The notes under the pieces were generated by a model. It was not told where the DNA came from, made no database searches, and worked only from the letters and a program-made list of their open reading frames with translations. A stretch of DNA of 20,749 nucleotides from an uncultured Flavobacteriaceae bacterium (lineage in GTDB: Bacteria > Bacteroidota > Bacteroidia > Flavobacteriales > Flavobacteriaceae): contig CAMZLT010000090.1 of NCBI GenBank assembly GCA_947311745.1, positions 1-20,749 of the forward strand. Reading direction: 5' to 3'. How positions within the stretch are numbered: the first letter of the stretch is position 1; each line of letters begins with the position of its first letter. A program made the position numbers and the translations under genes. Below are positions 7,750-15,307 of this stretch, piece by piece.

Positions 7750-8436
7750 TTAATAACCAATAGAAATATGCTCTAAAGTATTTTTATCAATAATTTTAAT
7801 ACGTTTCCCTTTTACTTCGATAAGGTTTTCTTTTTTAAATTGCGATAATATTCTAATACTAGATTCTGTAGCTGTACCAATAGAATTTGCTATCTCTTCT
7901 CTACTCAATTTAATATTTAAAAAACCGTCAGCATCTGTACCAAATGTTTTTAAGAAAAACAACAACGAATCTGCTAAACGCTCCTTTACTGTTTTTTGTG
8001 CTAGATTTGCGATTGACAAATTAGCATTATCTAAATCCGTACAAATAGAACGTGTTATATCAAAAGAAAAATCTTTATTTTCAATAAAACTTTTATTTAT
8101 GATAGACTTAGGTATGTAACATGCTTCCATATCCTCTAAAGCCGTAACCGTTAAATGCGCAGCAGTATCACTAAGAATAGAACGATGCCCAATCATTTCG
8201 CCTTTTTGTATAAACCGAACAATCTGTTCATTACCATTCGGTGCAAGTTTTGTAACTTTACATTTACCATTTCTAAGACAAAAAACACCTTTTAACTTAG
8301 TACCTTCTTCAAAAATAGTATCTCCTTTTTTAAAAGAAATGGTCGCTTTTTTATCTGAAATATCTTGTAATTCATCTGTACTTAACTTATTAAGTGAATT
8401 TAGCTCTTTAATAATACAGCGGTTGCAATTAGTCAT
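7750..8436 (-). CDS. Crp/Fnr-family transcription regulator with N-terminal CxxC
   Basis: A 228-residue cAMP-receptor-fold regulator. Residues about 20-120 are the cyclic-nucleotide-binding jelly roll (KGDTIFEEGTKLKGVFCLRNG, split by a glycine turn, and FIQKGEMIGHRSIL), followed by a dimerisation helix and a winged helix-turn-helix at about 168-215 (LSREEIANSIGTATESSIR). In the recognition helix the Glu and Arg typical of FNR/CRP are present, but the FNR Ser between them is Ile. The protein begins MTNCNRC: Cys4 and Cys7, with Cys53, Cys59 and Cys106 further on, could hold an oxygen-sensing Fe-S cluster as in FNR, although the spacing differs. It is transcribed divergently from the copper ATPase used for cbb3 oxidase, the classic FixK/FNR neighbourhood, so a low-oxygen regulator is the best guess. 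Confidence 0.9.
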   Translation of the reverse strand: MTNCNRCIIKELNSLNKLSTDELQDISDKKATISFKKGDTIFEEGTKLKGVFCLRNGKCKVTKLAPNGNEQIVRFIQKGEMIGHRSILSDTAAHLTVTALEDMEACYIPKSIINKSFIENKDFSFDITRSICTDLDNANLSIANLAQKTVKERLADSLLFFLKTFGTDADGFLNIKLSREEIANSIGTATESSIRILSQFKKENLIEVKGKRIKIIDKNTLEHISIGY

Positions 8437-8450
8437 ATTTTAATAAATAG

Positions 8451-8460
8451 TGTTTAAACA
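8451..8460. promoter_or_regulatory. 10-bp palindrome in the crp/fnr leader
   Basis: TGTTTAAACA is perfectly self-complementary and lies right after the -7 element of the regulator gene, over the expected transcription start. It could be an autoregulatory site; a 10-bp AT-rich palindrome can also arise by chance. Confidence 0.25.
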
Positions 8461-8466
8461 AAAGTA
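8459..8466 (-). promoter_or_regulatory. -7 promoter element of the Crp/Fnr-family gene
   Basis: The minus strand reads TACTTTTG, matching TAnnTTTG, 22 bases upstream of the ATG at 8436. No good -33 TTG is visible. Confidence 0.5.
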
Positions 8467-8511
8467 CTAAAAAAATGACTAATATCATCTTTTTATCTAA
8501 CTATTTAAGTG

Positions 8512-8519
8512 TAATTTTG
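8512..8519 (+). promoter_or_regulatory. -7 promoter element of the copper ATPase gene, nearly abutting its ATG
   Basis: TAATTTTG matches TAnnTTTG and ends only 9 bases before the ATG at 8529, so the message would have a leader of a few bases at most. This supports the start at 8529 over the in-frame ATG at 8475, which would lie upstream of the transcription start. The same layout is seen at dusB. Confidence 0.55.
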
Positions 8520-8528
8520 CAATCTATT

Positions 8529-10904
8529 ATGGCAGATAAAAAATGTTATCATTGTGGCTTAGATTGTAATCGAGAACATCTTGTTTTTAACGAAAAAGAT
8601 TTTTGTTGCACAGGATGTAAAACCGTTTACGAAATTTTAAATCAAAACGAATTAGGTTGCTACTACGATTTTGAATCAAGCCCTGGCACAATACCCAAAG
8701 ACATTCAAGGCAAATATAATTACTTAAACAATCCTGAAATTTCAGAAAAATTAATAGAATTTAACGATGGTATCAATACTGTCGTGAATTTTTATATTCC
8801 TAGTATGCATTGCAGTTCTTGTATTTGGGTTTTAGAAAATCTAAATAAATTAAATGGAGGAGTTGTACAATCTATGGTTAATTTCCCAAAAAAAACAGTA
8901 CGTATTACCTTTAAAAATGACGCTGTAAGTCTTAAAGAAATTGTAGAGTTAATCACTTCAATAGGTTACGAACCTTATATTAGTTTAGAGGACGCTTCGG
9001 CTGGAAAAAACAAAGCCGATAAAAAGCTAATTTACCAAGTTGCCGTTGCAGGTTTTGCCTTCGGAAATATAATGCTACTATCCTTTCCTGAATATTTTCA
9101 AACCGATGGTTATTGGCTAGATAAATACAAAAATTTATTTCGATTTTTAATGTTTACTTTCTCAATTCCTGTGGTAGTATATGCTGCAAAAGATTATTTT
9201 ATTTCCGCCTATAAAGGATTAAAAAGTAAAATTTTAAATATTGATGTTCCGATAGCTTTAGGTATTTCTGTTTTGTTTATTCGTAGTTCCATTGAAATAT
9301 TTTTTGATTTAGGTCAAGGTTTTTTTGATAGCTTAACAGGTTTAGTATTTTTCTTATTACTAGGAAAAATGTTTCAAAAACGAACCTACACCTATTTATC
9401 TTTTGAACGAGATTATAAATCCTATTTTCCTATTGCTGTTACACGAATAAATAAAGATGGTTCGGAGGAAAGCATAGAGGTTTCCAAAATTAAAAAAGGC
9501 GAACGCTTACTTATTAGAAATGCCGAATTAATTCCTGTGGATAGTATTTTAATTAAAGGTGAAGCAAATATAGATTACAGTTTTGTTACAGGAGAATCCA
9601 TTCCTGTTCAAAAAAATACAGGAGATAAATTATTTGCTGGAGGAAAACAACTTTCAGGAGCAATTGAAATCGATGTTTTAGAAACCGTTGAACAAAGCTA
9701 TTTAACACAACTTTGGAGCAATGCCGCTTTTGACGAAATAAAAGATTTTACCATCAAAAATTTAACAGATAAAATAAGTAAATACTTTACTATTATTATT
9801 TTAACTGTTGCCTTTATTGCTGCTATTTTATGGTATTTTATAGACAAATCGCATGTGTTTAATGTCTTTACCGCTGTTTTAATCATTGCTTGTCCTTGTG
9901 CCTTAGCACTTTCTGCACCATTTGCCTTTGGTAATATGTTACGTATTTACGGACGAAAAAAATTCTATATAAAAAATGCAAATGGTATAGAGCAAATGGC
10001 AAAAATTAACACCATTATTTTTGATAAAACAGGAACAATAACGACAAATAAAGACACAGACATTACGTATTTAGGTGGAGATTTATCTAAAGCTGAATTA
10101 CAAGTTGTTAGAAATGCTATTCGTTTTTCAAACCATCCCTTAAGTAGAATGTTATACGATTATTTACCAAATTCGCAAAAATTACAAGTAACCGATTACA
10201 ACGAAGTTTTAGGTAAAGGAATTATTGTAAAACACAACGATATAGAATATAAAATTGGCTCAGGTTCTTTTGTCGAAAACACCGAAAAATCACAAAATGA
10301 GACCAATATTTTTATTGCCATTAACGGAAAAATAAAAGGTCGTTTTATATTTAAAAACAAATACCGAAATAAATTAAAAGATGTATTTAACACACTAAAC
10401 AAATCTTATAAACTAGTCATTTTATCAGGTGATAACGATGGTGAAAAAGAAGCACTGTTAAAAATTGTTCCTAAAAACACCAAAATTATTTTTAACCAAA
10501 AACCAGAGGATAAATTAAATTTTATTAAAAATTTACAAAATAACAACACCAAAGTTATGATGATTGGTGATGGTTTAAACGATGCAGGAGCATTGGCTCA
10601 AAGCGATTTTGGTATTGCAATTTCCGAAAATACAAATGTATTTTCTCCTGCTTGTGATGCTATTTTAGATGCACGAGAATTTAATAATTTACCAAAATTT
10701 TTATCTTGGAGCAAAAAAACCATTAAAATCATTAAACTTAGCTTTATCTTTTCTCTATTATATAACCTTATCGGAATGTATTTTGCTTTAACTGCACAAT
10801 TATCACCAATTATTGCTGCTATTTTAATGCCGTTAAGTTCCATAACAATTGTTATATTTGTAACCATATTAACCAATATTGTTGCCAAAACACATGACAA
10901 ATAA
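8529..10904 (+). CDS. ccoI: Copper-transporting P1B-type ATPase, CcoI/FixI type
   Basis: Inner-membrane P1B ATPase that exports Cu(I) from the cytoplasm for insertion into cbb3-type cytochrome oxidase. The 791 residues carry an N-terminal cysteine-rich metal-binding module (CYHCGLDC and FCCTGC, Cys6-Cys30) typical of CcoI/FixI, a heavy-metal-associated domain with MHCSSC (Cys95, Cys98), the actuator TGES (354-357), the membrane metal site CPC (455-457), the phosphorylated Asp in DKTGT (499-503), the SNHPLS motif and GDGLND (680-685). An earlier in-frame ATG at 8475 would add 18 residues of no family character and precede the promoter, so I prefer 8529. Its neighbour upstream, read the other way, is a Crp/Fnr regulator. 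ccoS and ccoNOP, often next to it, are absent; kmo overlaps its end instead. Confidence 0.95.
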   Translation: MADKKCYHCGLDCNREHLVFNEKDFCCTGCKTVYEILNQNELGCYYDFESSPGTIPKDIQGKYNYLNNPEISEKLIEFNDGINTVVNFYIPSMHCSSCIWVLENLNKLNGGVVQSMVNFPKKTVRITFKNDAVSLKEIVELITSIGYEPYISLEDASAGKNKADKKLIYQVAVAGFAFGNIMLLSFPEYFQTDGYWLDKYKNLFRFLMFTFSIPVVVYAAKDYFISAYKGLKSKILNIDVPIALGISVLFIRSSIEIFFDLGQGFFDSLTGLVFFLLLGKMFQKRTYTYLSFERDYKSYFPIAVTRINKDGSEESIEVSKIKKGERLLIRNAELIPVDSILIKGEANIDYSFVTGESIPVQKNTGDKLFAGGKQLSGAIEIDVLETVEQSYLTQLWSNAAFDEIKDFTIKNLTDKISKYFTIIILTVAFIAAILWYFIDKSHVFNVFTAVLIIACPCALALSAPFAFGNMLRIYGRKKFYIKNANGIEQMAKINTIIFDKTGTITTNKDTDITYLGGDLSKAELQVVRNAIRFSNHPLSRMLYDYLPNSQKLQVTDYNEVLGKGIIVKHNDIEYKIGSGSFVENTEKSQNETNIFIAINGKIKGRFIFKNKYRNKLKDVFNTLNKSYKLVILSGDNDGEKEALLKIVPKNTKIIFNQKPEDKLNFIKNLQNNNTKVMMIGDGLNDAGALAQSDFGIAISENTNVFSPACDAILDAREFNNLPKFLSWSKKTIKIIKLSFIFSLLYNLIGMYFALTAQLSPIIAAILMPLSSITIVIFVTILTNIVAKTHDK

Positions 10905-12288
10905 CACCATTTTAATTATCGGAGCTGGTCTTTCTGGCTCTCTCCTAGCCTTACGATTAGCAAAAAAAGGCTACAATATAGAAGTCAGAGAGTCTAGAAA
11001 AGACTTACGAATTGCAGATATTAGTGCAGGTAAATCAATAAATTTAGCTTTTTCCGATAGAGGAATTAAAGCCTTAACCTCAGCAGGAATAATTGATAAA
11101 GTAATGCCAATTTGTATTCCGATGAAAGGACGATTAATTCACGACATAAAAGGAAACACTTTTTTTTCGGCATATAGTGGTAGAGGCGATAAACACATAA
11201 ATTCCATCTCACGAGGCGATTTAAATGCCATTTTAATGGATGAAGCAGAAAAATATCCAAATCTAAAAATACTATTCGAAAACGAATGTAAAAAAGTAAA
11301 TTTAAAGAAAAATATTGCACATTTTTACAACCATAAAACCAATAAAAAAGAACAAGTAAAAGCCCGTATTATTTTTGGTGCAGATGGTGCTGGTTCAGCT
11401 TTACGTAAAAGTATGTTTAAACAGCGTGAAGTCTTATTTAGCTTTTCACAACAATGGTTAAAACACGGTTATAAAGAACTGTCCTTTCCTGCAGCAAAAA
11501 ATGGTGGATTTCTAACCGAAAAAAATGCCTTACACATTTGGCCAAGAGGAACATATATGCTTATTGCATTACCAAATTTAGATGGTAGTTTTACTGTAAC
11601 TCTTTTCCTACCTCATAATGATGGAAAATACAGTTTTAAATCGTTAAATACTACTAAAAAAATTACCAATTTCTTTAAAGAACAATTTCCAGATGCACTA
11701 GAATTAATGCCTAATTTAATAACTGAATTTCAAGAAAACCCTGTAGGTAATTTAGGCACAATAAAATGTTCCCCATATACATATAAAGGAAAAACACTAT
11801 TAATTGGCGATGCTGCTCATGCTGTTGTTCCGTTTTACGGACAAGGAATGAATGCATCTTTTGAGGATGTAACTGTACTTTTTAAATACATAGATTTATA
11901 CCCTGATAACTGGAAAAAAATATTTTCAGAATATGAAAAAGAACGTAAAAAAGATACCGATGCAATTGGCGATTTGGCAGTAGAAAATTTTTACGAAATG
12001 CGTGATCATGTTGCCAATCCTTTATTCAAAATAAAACGAGAATTAGAACGAAAACTAGAACAAAAATATCCAGACACGTATTTTTCAAAATATTCTATGG
12101 TTACTTTTAACGATTCTATTCCATACTCTCAAGCAATGATAAAAGGTAACGCACAAGATAAAGCGTTTTTAAATTTAATTGAGGATAAAAAAATTGATGA
12201 ATCTACAGAAATAAGCAAATTACTAGAAAAAATTAATTCAGAAACCCAACGAATTATTGCCGATGATAAAACTGCACATCTACAATAA
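10894..12288 (+). CDS. kmo: Kynurenine 3-monooxygenase (FAD-dependent)
   Basis: Flavoprotein hydroxylase that converts L-kynurenine to 3-hydroxykynurenine with NADPH and O2, a step from tryptophan to quinolinate and NAD. The 464-residue protein opens with the FAD dinucleotide fold GAGLSGSLLALRLAKKG (residues 9-25). GKSINLAFSDRGIKAL matches the KMO-specific GRSINLALSHRG stretch of the animal enzyme and separates it from general salicylate-type hydroxylases. FGADGAGSALR and GDAAHAVVPFYGQGMNASFED, split here around the second glycine pair, are the DG and GD motifs of class A flavin monooxygenases. I place the start at ATG 10894, overlapping the ATPase stop by 11 bp, not at the TTG 15 bases earlier. 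No other kynurenine-pathway gene lies in the window. Confidence 0.92.
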   Translation: MTNNTILIIGAGLSGSLLALRLAKKGYNIEVRESRKDLRIADISAGKSINLAFSDRGIKALTSAGIIDKVMPICIPMKGRLIHDIKGNTFFSAYSGRGDKHINSISRGDLNAILMDEAEKYPNLKILFENECKKVNLKKNIAHFYNHKTNKKEQVKARIIFGADGAGSALRKSMFKQREVLFSFSQQWLKHGYKELSFPAAKNGGFLTEKNALHIWPRGTYMLIALPNLDGSFTVTLFLPHNDGKYSFKSLNTTKKITNFFKEQFPDALELMPNLITEFQENPVGNLGTIKCSPYTYKGKTLLIGDAAHAVVPFYGQGMNASFEDVTVLFKYIDLYPDNWKKIFSEYEKERKKDTDAIGDLAVENFYEMRDHVANPLFKIKRELERKLEQKYPDTYFSKYSMVTFNDSIPYSQAMIKGNAQDKAFLNLIEDKKIDESTEISKLLEKINSETQRIIADDKTAHLQ

Positions 12289-12294
12289 TAAACA

Positions 12295-12888
12295 ATGGAA
12301 GTAAACAAATTAAAATCCCAATTAGGAAATATAGACATCTACCTTTTAGATCAAATTTTAAAAGGAAAAATTATTAAAACAGATATCATTTTAGATGCAG
12401 GTTGTGGCTCTGGCAGAAACCTTGTTTATTTTAACAAAAACAACTACGATACAATCGGAATAGATTCCTATAAAGAGAAAATTTTAAATTTACAAAGCCA
12501 AAATATCGGCACATTCGTACATGCAGATTTACGCAAAATTCCTTTTAACAATGCAAGATTTGACTATATAATTTGCAATGCCGTTCTACATTTTGCAAAA
12601 AACACCAAGGATTTTTTAAAAATGTTTTCCGAATTATATCGTGTTTTAAAACCAAATGGCACACTCTTTATTAGAATGACTTCCATTTATGGAATGGAAA
12701 AATTAGCAATAAAATTATCCGATGCTACTTACAAACTCCCCGATGGTACAAAACGTTTTTTATGGACAGACACACTACATAAAACCATATTCTCAACCCA
12801 TTCTGTATCTTTTATAGAACCTATAAAAACGGTAAACGTAAACAATTTGCGATGCATGACAACTTTAATATTAAAAAAGAACGAATAA
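12295..12888 (+). CDS. Class I SAM-dependent methyltransferase
   Basis: A 197-residue Rossmann-fold methyltransferase of unknown substrate. The SAM-binding motif I is LDAGCGSGRN (33-42), an acidic residue follows at the end of the second strand (GIDSYKEKI), HADLRKIPF marks the adenine-contact loop, and FDYIICNAVLHF with FSELYRVLKPNGTLFIRM is the usual motif pair of the Methyltransf_11 family. There are no extra domains, signal peptide or membrane segments. The ATG lies 6 bp after the kmo stop, so it is in the same operon. That placement does not reveal the substrate; a link with kynurenine products would be only a guess. Confidence 0.9.
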   Translation: MEVNKLKSQLGNIDIYLLDQILKGKIIKTDIILDAGCGSGRNLVYFNKNNYDTIGIDSYKEKILNLQSQNIGTFVHADLRKIPFNNARFDYIICNAVLHFAKNTKDFLKMFSELYRVLKPNGTLFIRMTSIYGMEKLAIKLSDATYKLPDGTKRFLWTDTLHKTIFSTHSVSFIEPIKTVNVNNLRCMTTLILKKNE

Positions 12889-12904
12889 AATTGCTAAAAA
12901 TCCG

Positions 12905-12912
12905 TAAATTTG
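12905..12912 (+). promoter_or_regulatory. -7 promoter element of methylmalonyl-CoA mutase gene
   Basis: TAAATTTG matches TAnnTTTG and ends 22 bases before the ATG at 12935, in a 46-bp gap after the methyltransferase gene. It suggests a separate transcription unit, though read-through is possible. The nearest TTG lies only 11 bases upstream, too close for a standard -33. Confidence 0.55.
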
Positions 12913-12934
12913 TACGTTTTTAGTCCAAAAATTT

Positions 12935-14995
12935 ATGACCAGAAAGAATATTCAAAATATACAAATAGATCTAGAAAAAGACAGAAAAGAGGAGTTTACT
13001 CACGAAAATTTTGTTGCGGGAATTGCTCCGAATTTACGAGGACCATATTCTAGCATGTACGTTCGTAGACCTTGGACTATACGACAATATGCAGGTTTTT
13101 CAACTGCCGAAGAAAGTAATGCCTTTTATCGTAGAAATTTAAAAGCGGGTCAAAAAGGGCTTTCCGTTGCCTTTGATTTGGCAACACATAGAGGCTACGA
13201 CTCCGATCACGAACGCGTACAAGGCGATGTTGGTAAAGCAGGTGTTGCCATTGATAGTGTTGAGGATATGAAAATACTATTCAACCAAATCCCCTTAGAT
13301 AAAATGTCCGTTTCAATGACAATGAACGGTGCTGTATTACCAATATTAGCATTTTATATCGTTGCTGCAGAAGAACAAGGCGTTGCACAAGAACTACTTT
13401 CAGGAACAATTCAAAACGATGTTTTAAAAGAATTTATGGTTCGTAATACCTATATTTACCCTCCTAAACACTCAATAAAAATTATCGCAGATATTTTTAA
13501 ATATACTGCTGAAAATATGCCAAAATTCAATAGTATTTCCATTTCTGGTTATCACATGCAAGAAGCAGGAGCAACTCCTGAAATTGAATTAGCATATACC
13601 TTAGCCGATGGCTTAGAATACATACGAACAGGTTTAGACGCAGGAATGAAAATAGATCAATTTGCTCCACGGTTATCCTTTTTTTGGGCAATTGGTATGG
13701 AACATTTTAAAGAAATTGCAAAACTACGAGCAGGACGAATGTTATGGGCAAAAATTGTAAAAAGTTTTAATCCTACTAACCCAAAATCTATGGCTTTACG
13801 AACACATTGCCAAACCAGTGGTTGGAGTTTAACCGAACAAGACCCTTTTAACAATGTTGCAAGAACAACCATCGAAGCAATGGCGGCAGTTTTTGGAGGT
13901 ACACAATCCTTACATACTAATGCATTAGATGAAGCTATTGCATTACCAACCGATTTTTCAGCAAGAATTGCACGAAATACACAAATTTATATTCAAGAAG
14001 AAACTAAGGTTACCAAAACCGTTGACCCATGGGCTGGAAGTTATTACGTAGAAAAACTAACTCAAGATATTACTAACAAAGCTTGGGAATTAATACAAGA
14101 AGTAGAATCACTAGGCGGCATGACCGAAGCGATAGAAAAAGGAATTCCGAAATTACGAATTGAAGAAGCTGCTGCAAAAAAACAAGCACGAATTGATAGC
14201 GGACAAGACACCATTGTTGGTGTTAATAAATATCAATTAGAAGAAGAAGATCCCTTACATATTTTAGAAGTAGATAATGATAAGGTTAGAAAATCACAAA
14301 TAGAACGATTAATTCAAGTAAAAAAAGATAGAAATTCTACAAAAGTTAGCAATACTTTAAAAGAATTAACCAAATGTGCTAAAACAGGTCAAGGAAATTT
14401 ATTAGATTTGACCGTAAAAGCAGCGAGAGAACGTGCTACTTTAGGCGAAATATCCGATGCCTTAGAGGAAATTTTCGGCAGATATAAAGCAACTATTAAT
14501 TCCATATCTGGCGTATATAGTAAAGAAATGAAAGGAGATACATATTTTAAAGAAGCTTGTACCTTAGCAGATAAATTTGCTAAACTAGAAGGTCGTCGTC
14601 CTAGAATTATGGTTGCAAAAATGGGACAAGACGGACACGATAGAGGAGCAAAAGTTGTAGCTACAAGTTTTGCCGATTTAGGCTTTGATGTAGATATCGG
14701 CCCATTATTCCAAACACCTAAAGAAGCTGCAAAACAAGCGGTAGAAAACGATGTACATATTTTAGGTGTTTCCTCATTAGCTGCAGGACATAAAACACTT
14801 GTACCGCAAGTAATAGCAGAGCTAAAAAATTATGGTCGTGAAGATATTATGGTAATAGCAGGAGGCGTTATTCCTGCACAAGATTATCAATTTTTATTTG
14901 ATGCTGGCGTAGTTGGTGTATTTGGACCTGGAACCAAAATTGCAAAAGCTGCAATTGAAATTTTAGAAATACTGATTGATAGTATCTCAGAATAA
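12935..14995 (+). CDS. scpA: Methylmalonyl-CoA mutase, large (catalytic) subunit
   Basis: Adenosylcobalamin-dependent isomerase that interconverts (R)-methylmalonyl-CoA and succinyl-CoA, linking propionate, odd-chain fatty acids and branched amino acids to the TCA cycle. The 686-residue protein has the substrate-binding barrel and a C-terminal B12-binding domain (about 556-680) with QDGHDRG, His568 being the lower cobalt ligand, and the following GVSSLAAGH and IAGGVIP loops. Active-site residues that define methylmalonyl rather than isobutyryl mutases are in place: Tyr52 (RQYAGF), Arg170 (FMVRNTY) and Tyr206-His207 (SGYHMQEAG), equivalent to Tyr89, Arg207 and Tyr243-His244 of Propionibacterium MutB. 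It starts about 37 residues later than MutB, as appears usual in flavobacteria. The small subunit and the MeaB/ArgK chaperone are not next to it. Confidence 0.97.
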   Translation: MTRKNIQNIQIDLEKDRKEEFTHENFVAGIAPNLRGPYSSMYVRRPWTIRQYAGFSTAEESNAFYRRNLKAGQKGLSVAFDLATHRGYDSDHERVQGDVGKAGVAIDSVEDMKILFNQIPLDKMSVSMTMNGAVLPILAFYIVAAEEQGVAQELLSGTIQNDVLKEFMVRNTYIYPPKHSIKIIADIFKYTAENMPKFNSISISGYHMQEAGATPEIELAYTLADGLEYIRTGLDAGMKIDQFAPRLSFFWAIGMEHFKEIAKLRAGRMLWAKIVKSFNPTNPKSMALRTHCQTSGWSLTEQDPFNNVARTTIEAMAAVFGGTQSLHTNALDEAIALPTDFSARIARNTQIYIQEETKVTKTVDPWAGSYYVEKLTQDITNKAWELIQEVESLGGMTEAIEKGIPKLRIEEAAAKKQARIDSGQDTIVGVNKYQLEEEDPLHILEVDNDKVRKSQIERLIQVKKDRNSTKVSNTLKELTKCAKTGQGNLLDLTVKAARERATLGEISDALEEIFGRYKATINSISGVYSKEMKGDTYFKEACTLADKFAKLEGRRPRIMVAKMGQDGHDRGAKVVATSFADLGFDVDIGPLFQTPKEAAKQAVENDVHILGVSSLAAGHKTLVPQVIAELKNYGREDIMVIAGGVIPAQDYQFLFDAGVVGVFGPGTKIAKAAIEILEILIDSISE

Positions 14996-15256
14996 CTGGT
15001 AATACCTATTTAATTTTCAAAAGACATATTATACTAAATTTTAAATATTTTAGAGAAATAGACCTAAAAAACATAACGAATTTATCTCGTAAAATTACCA
15101 CTATATTATTGAAACCATAAATCAAAAATTTGAGAGAGTTTGAAAGCACCTTTATTTATCAGCATTACTTCCAAACAAAGCTAATTTCGTGTTTTTTTTT
15201 ACGGTTATAACGTCTTTATGAAACTCTTTTGCCAATTGAATCTTACCTTAAAAACA
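14996..15256. other. AT-rich intergenic stretch, no gene recognised
   Basis: About 260 bases between the mutase stop and the terminator. I see no promoter pointing either way that belongs to a gene. On the minus strand, 15152-15247 is open for 31 codons and reads like coding sequence (for example LAKEFHKDVITVKKNTK) before a TAA, but it has no ATG and an in-frame stop lies directly upstream. It may be the remnant of a lost gene; evidence is weak. Confidence 0.3.
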
Positions 15257-15286
15257 AAAAACCAGTTGATAAATCAACTGGTTTTT
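15257..15286. terminator. Strong bidirectional intrinsic terminator
   Basis: Arms 15257-15270 and 15273-15286 are exact 14-bp reverse complements (core CCAGTTGAT/ATCAACTGG) around two bases, with A-tracts on the left and T-tracts on the right, so each strand ends in a U-run. It closes the minus-strand T9SS gene, whose stop is 22 bp away, and can also stop transcripts from the mutase gene on the plus strand. Confidence 0.9.
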
Positions 15287-15307
15287 AAATTTTAAAAAAT
15301 AAATTAA

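Noticed and set aside
8475..8528. Longer N-terminus for the copper ATPase starting at ATG 8475
   Set aside because: The extra 18 residues lack family character and this ATG lies upstream of the -7 element at 8512-8519.
10879..10893. TTG start for kynurenine monooxygenase 15 bases upstream
   Set aside because: The ATG at 10894 puts the FAD-binding strand at the usual distance from the N-terminus; the TTG extension is not needed.
10598..10900. Minus-strand 100-codon open frame over the end of the copper ATPase
   Set aside because: It is a shadow of the region encoding GDGLND and the last membrane helices; no promoter and no recognisable motif.
15257..15286. Hairpin as a possible mobile-element end or CRISPR repeat
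   Set aside because: It occurs once, has U-tracts on both strands and follows a gene stop, as expected for an intrinsic terminator.
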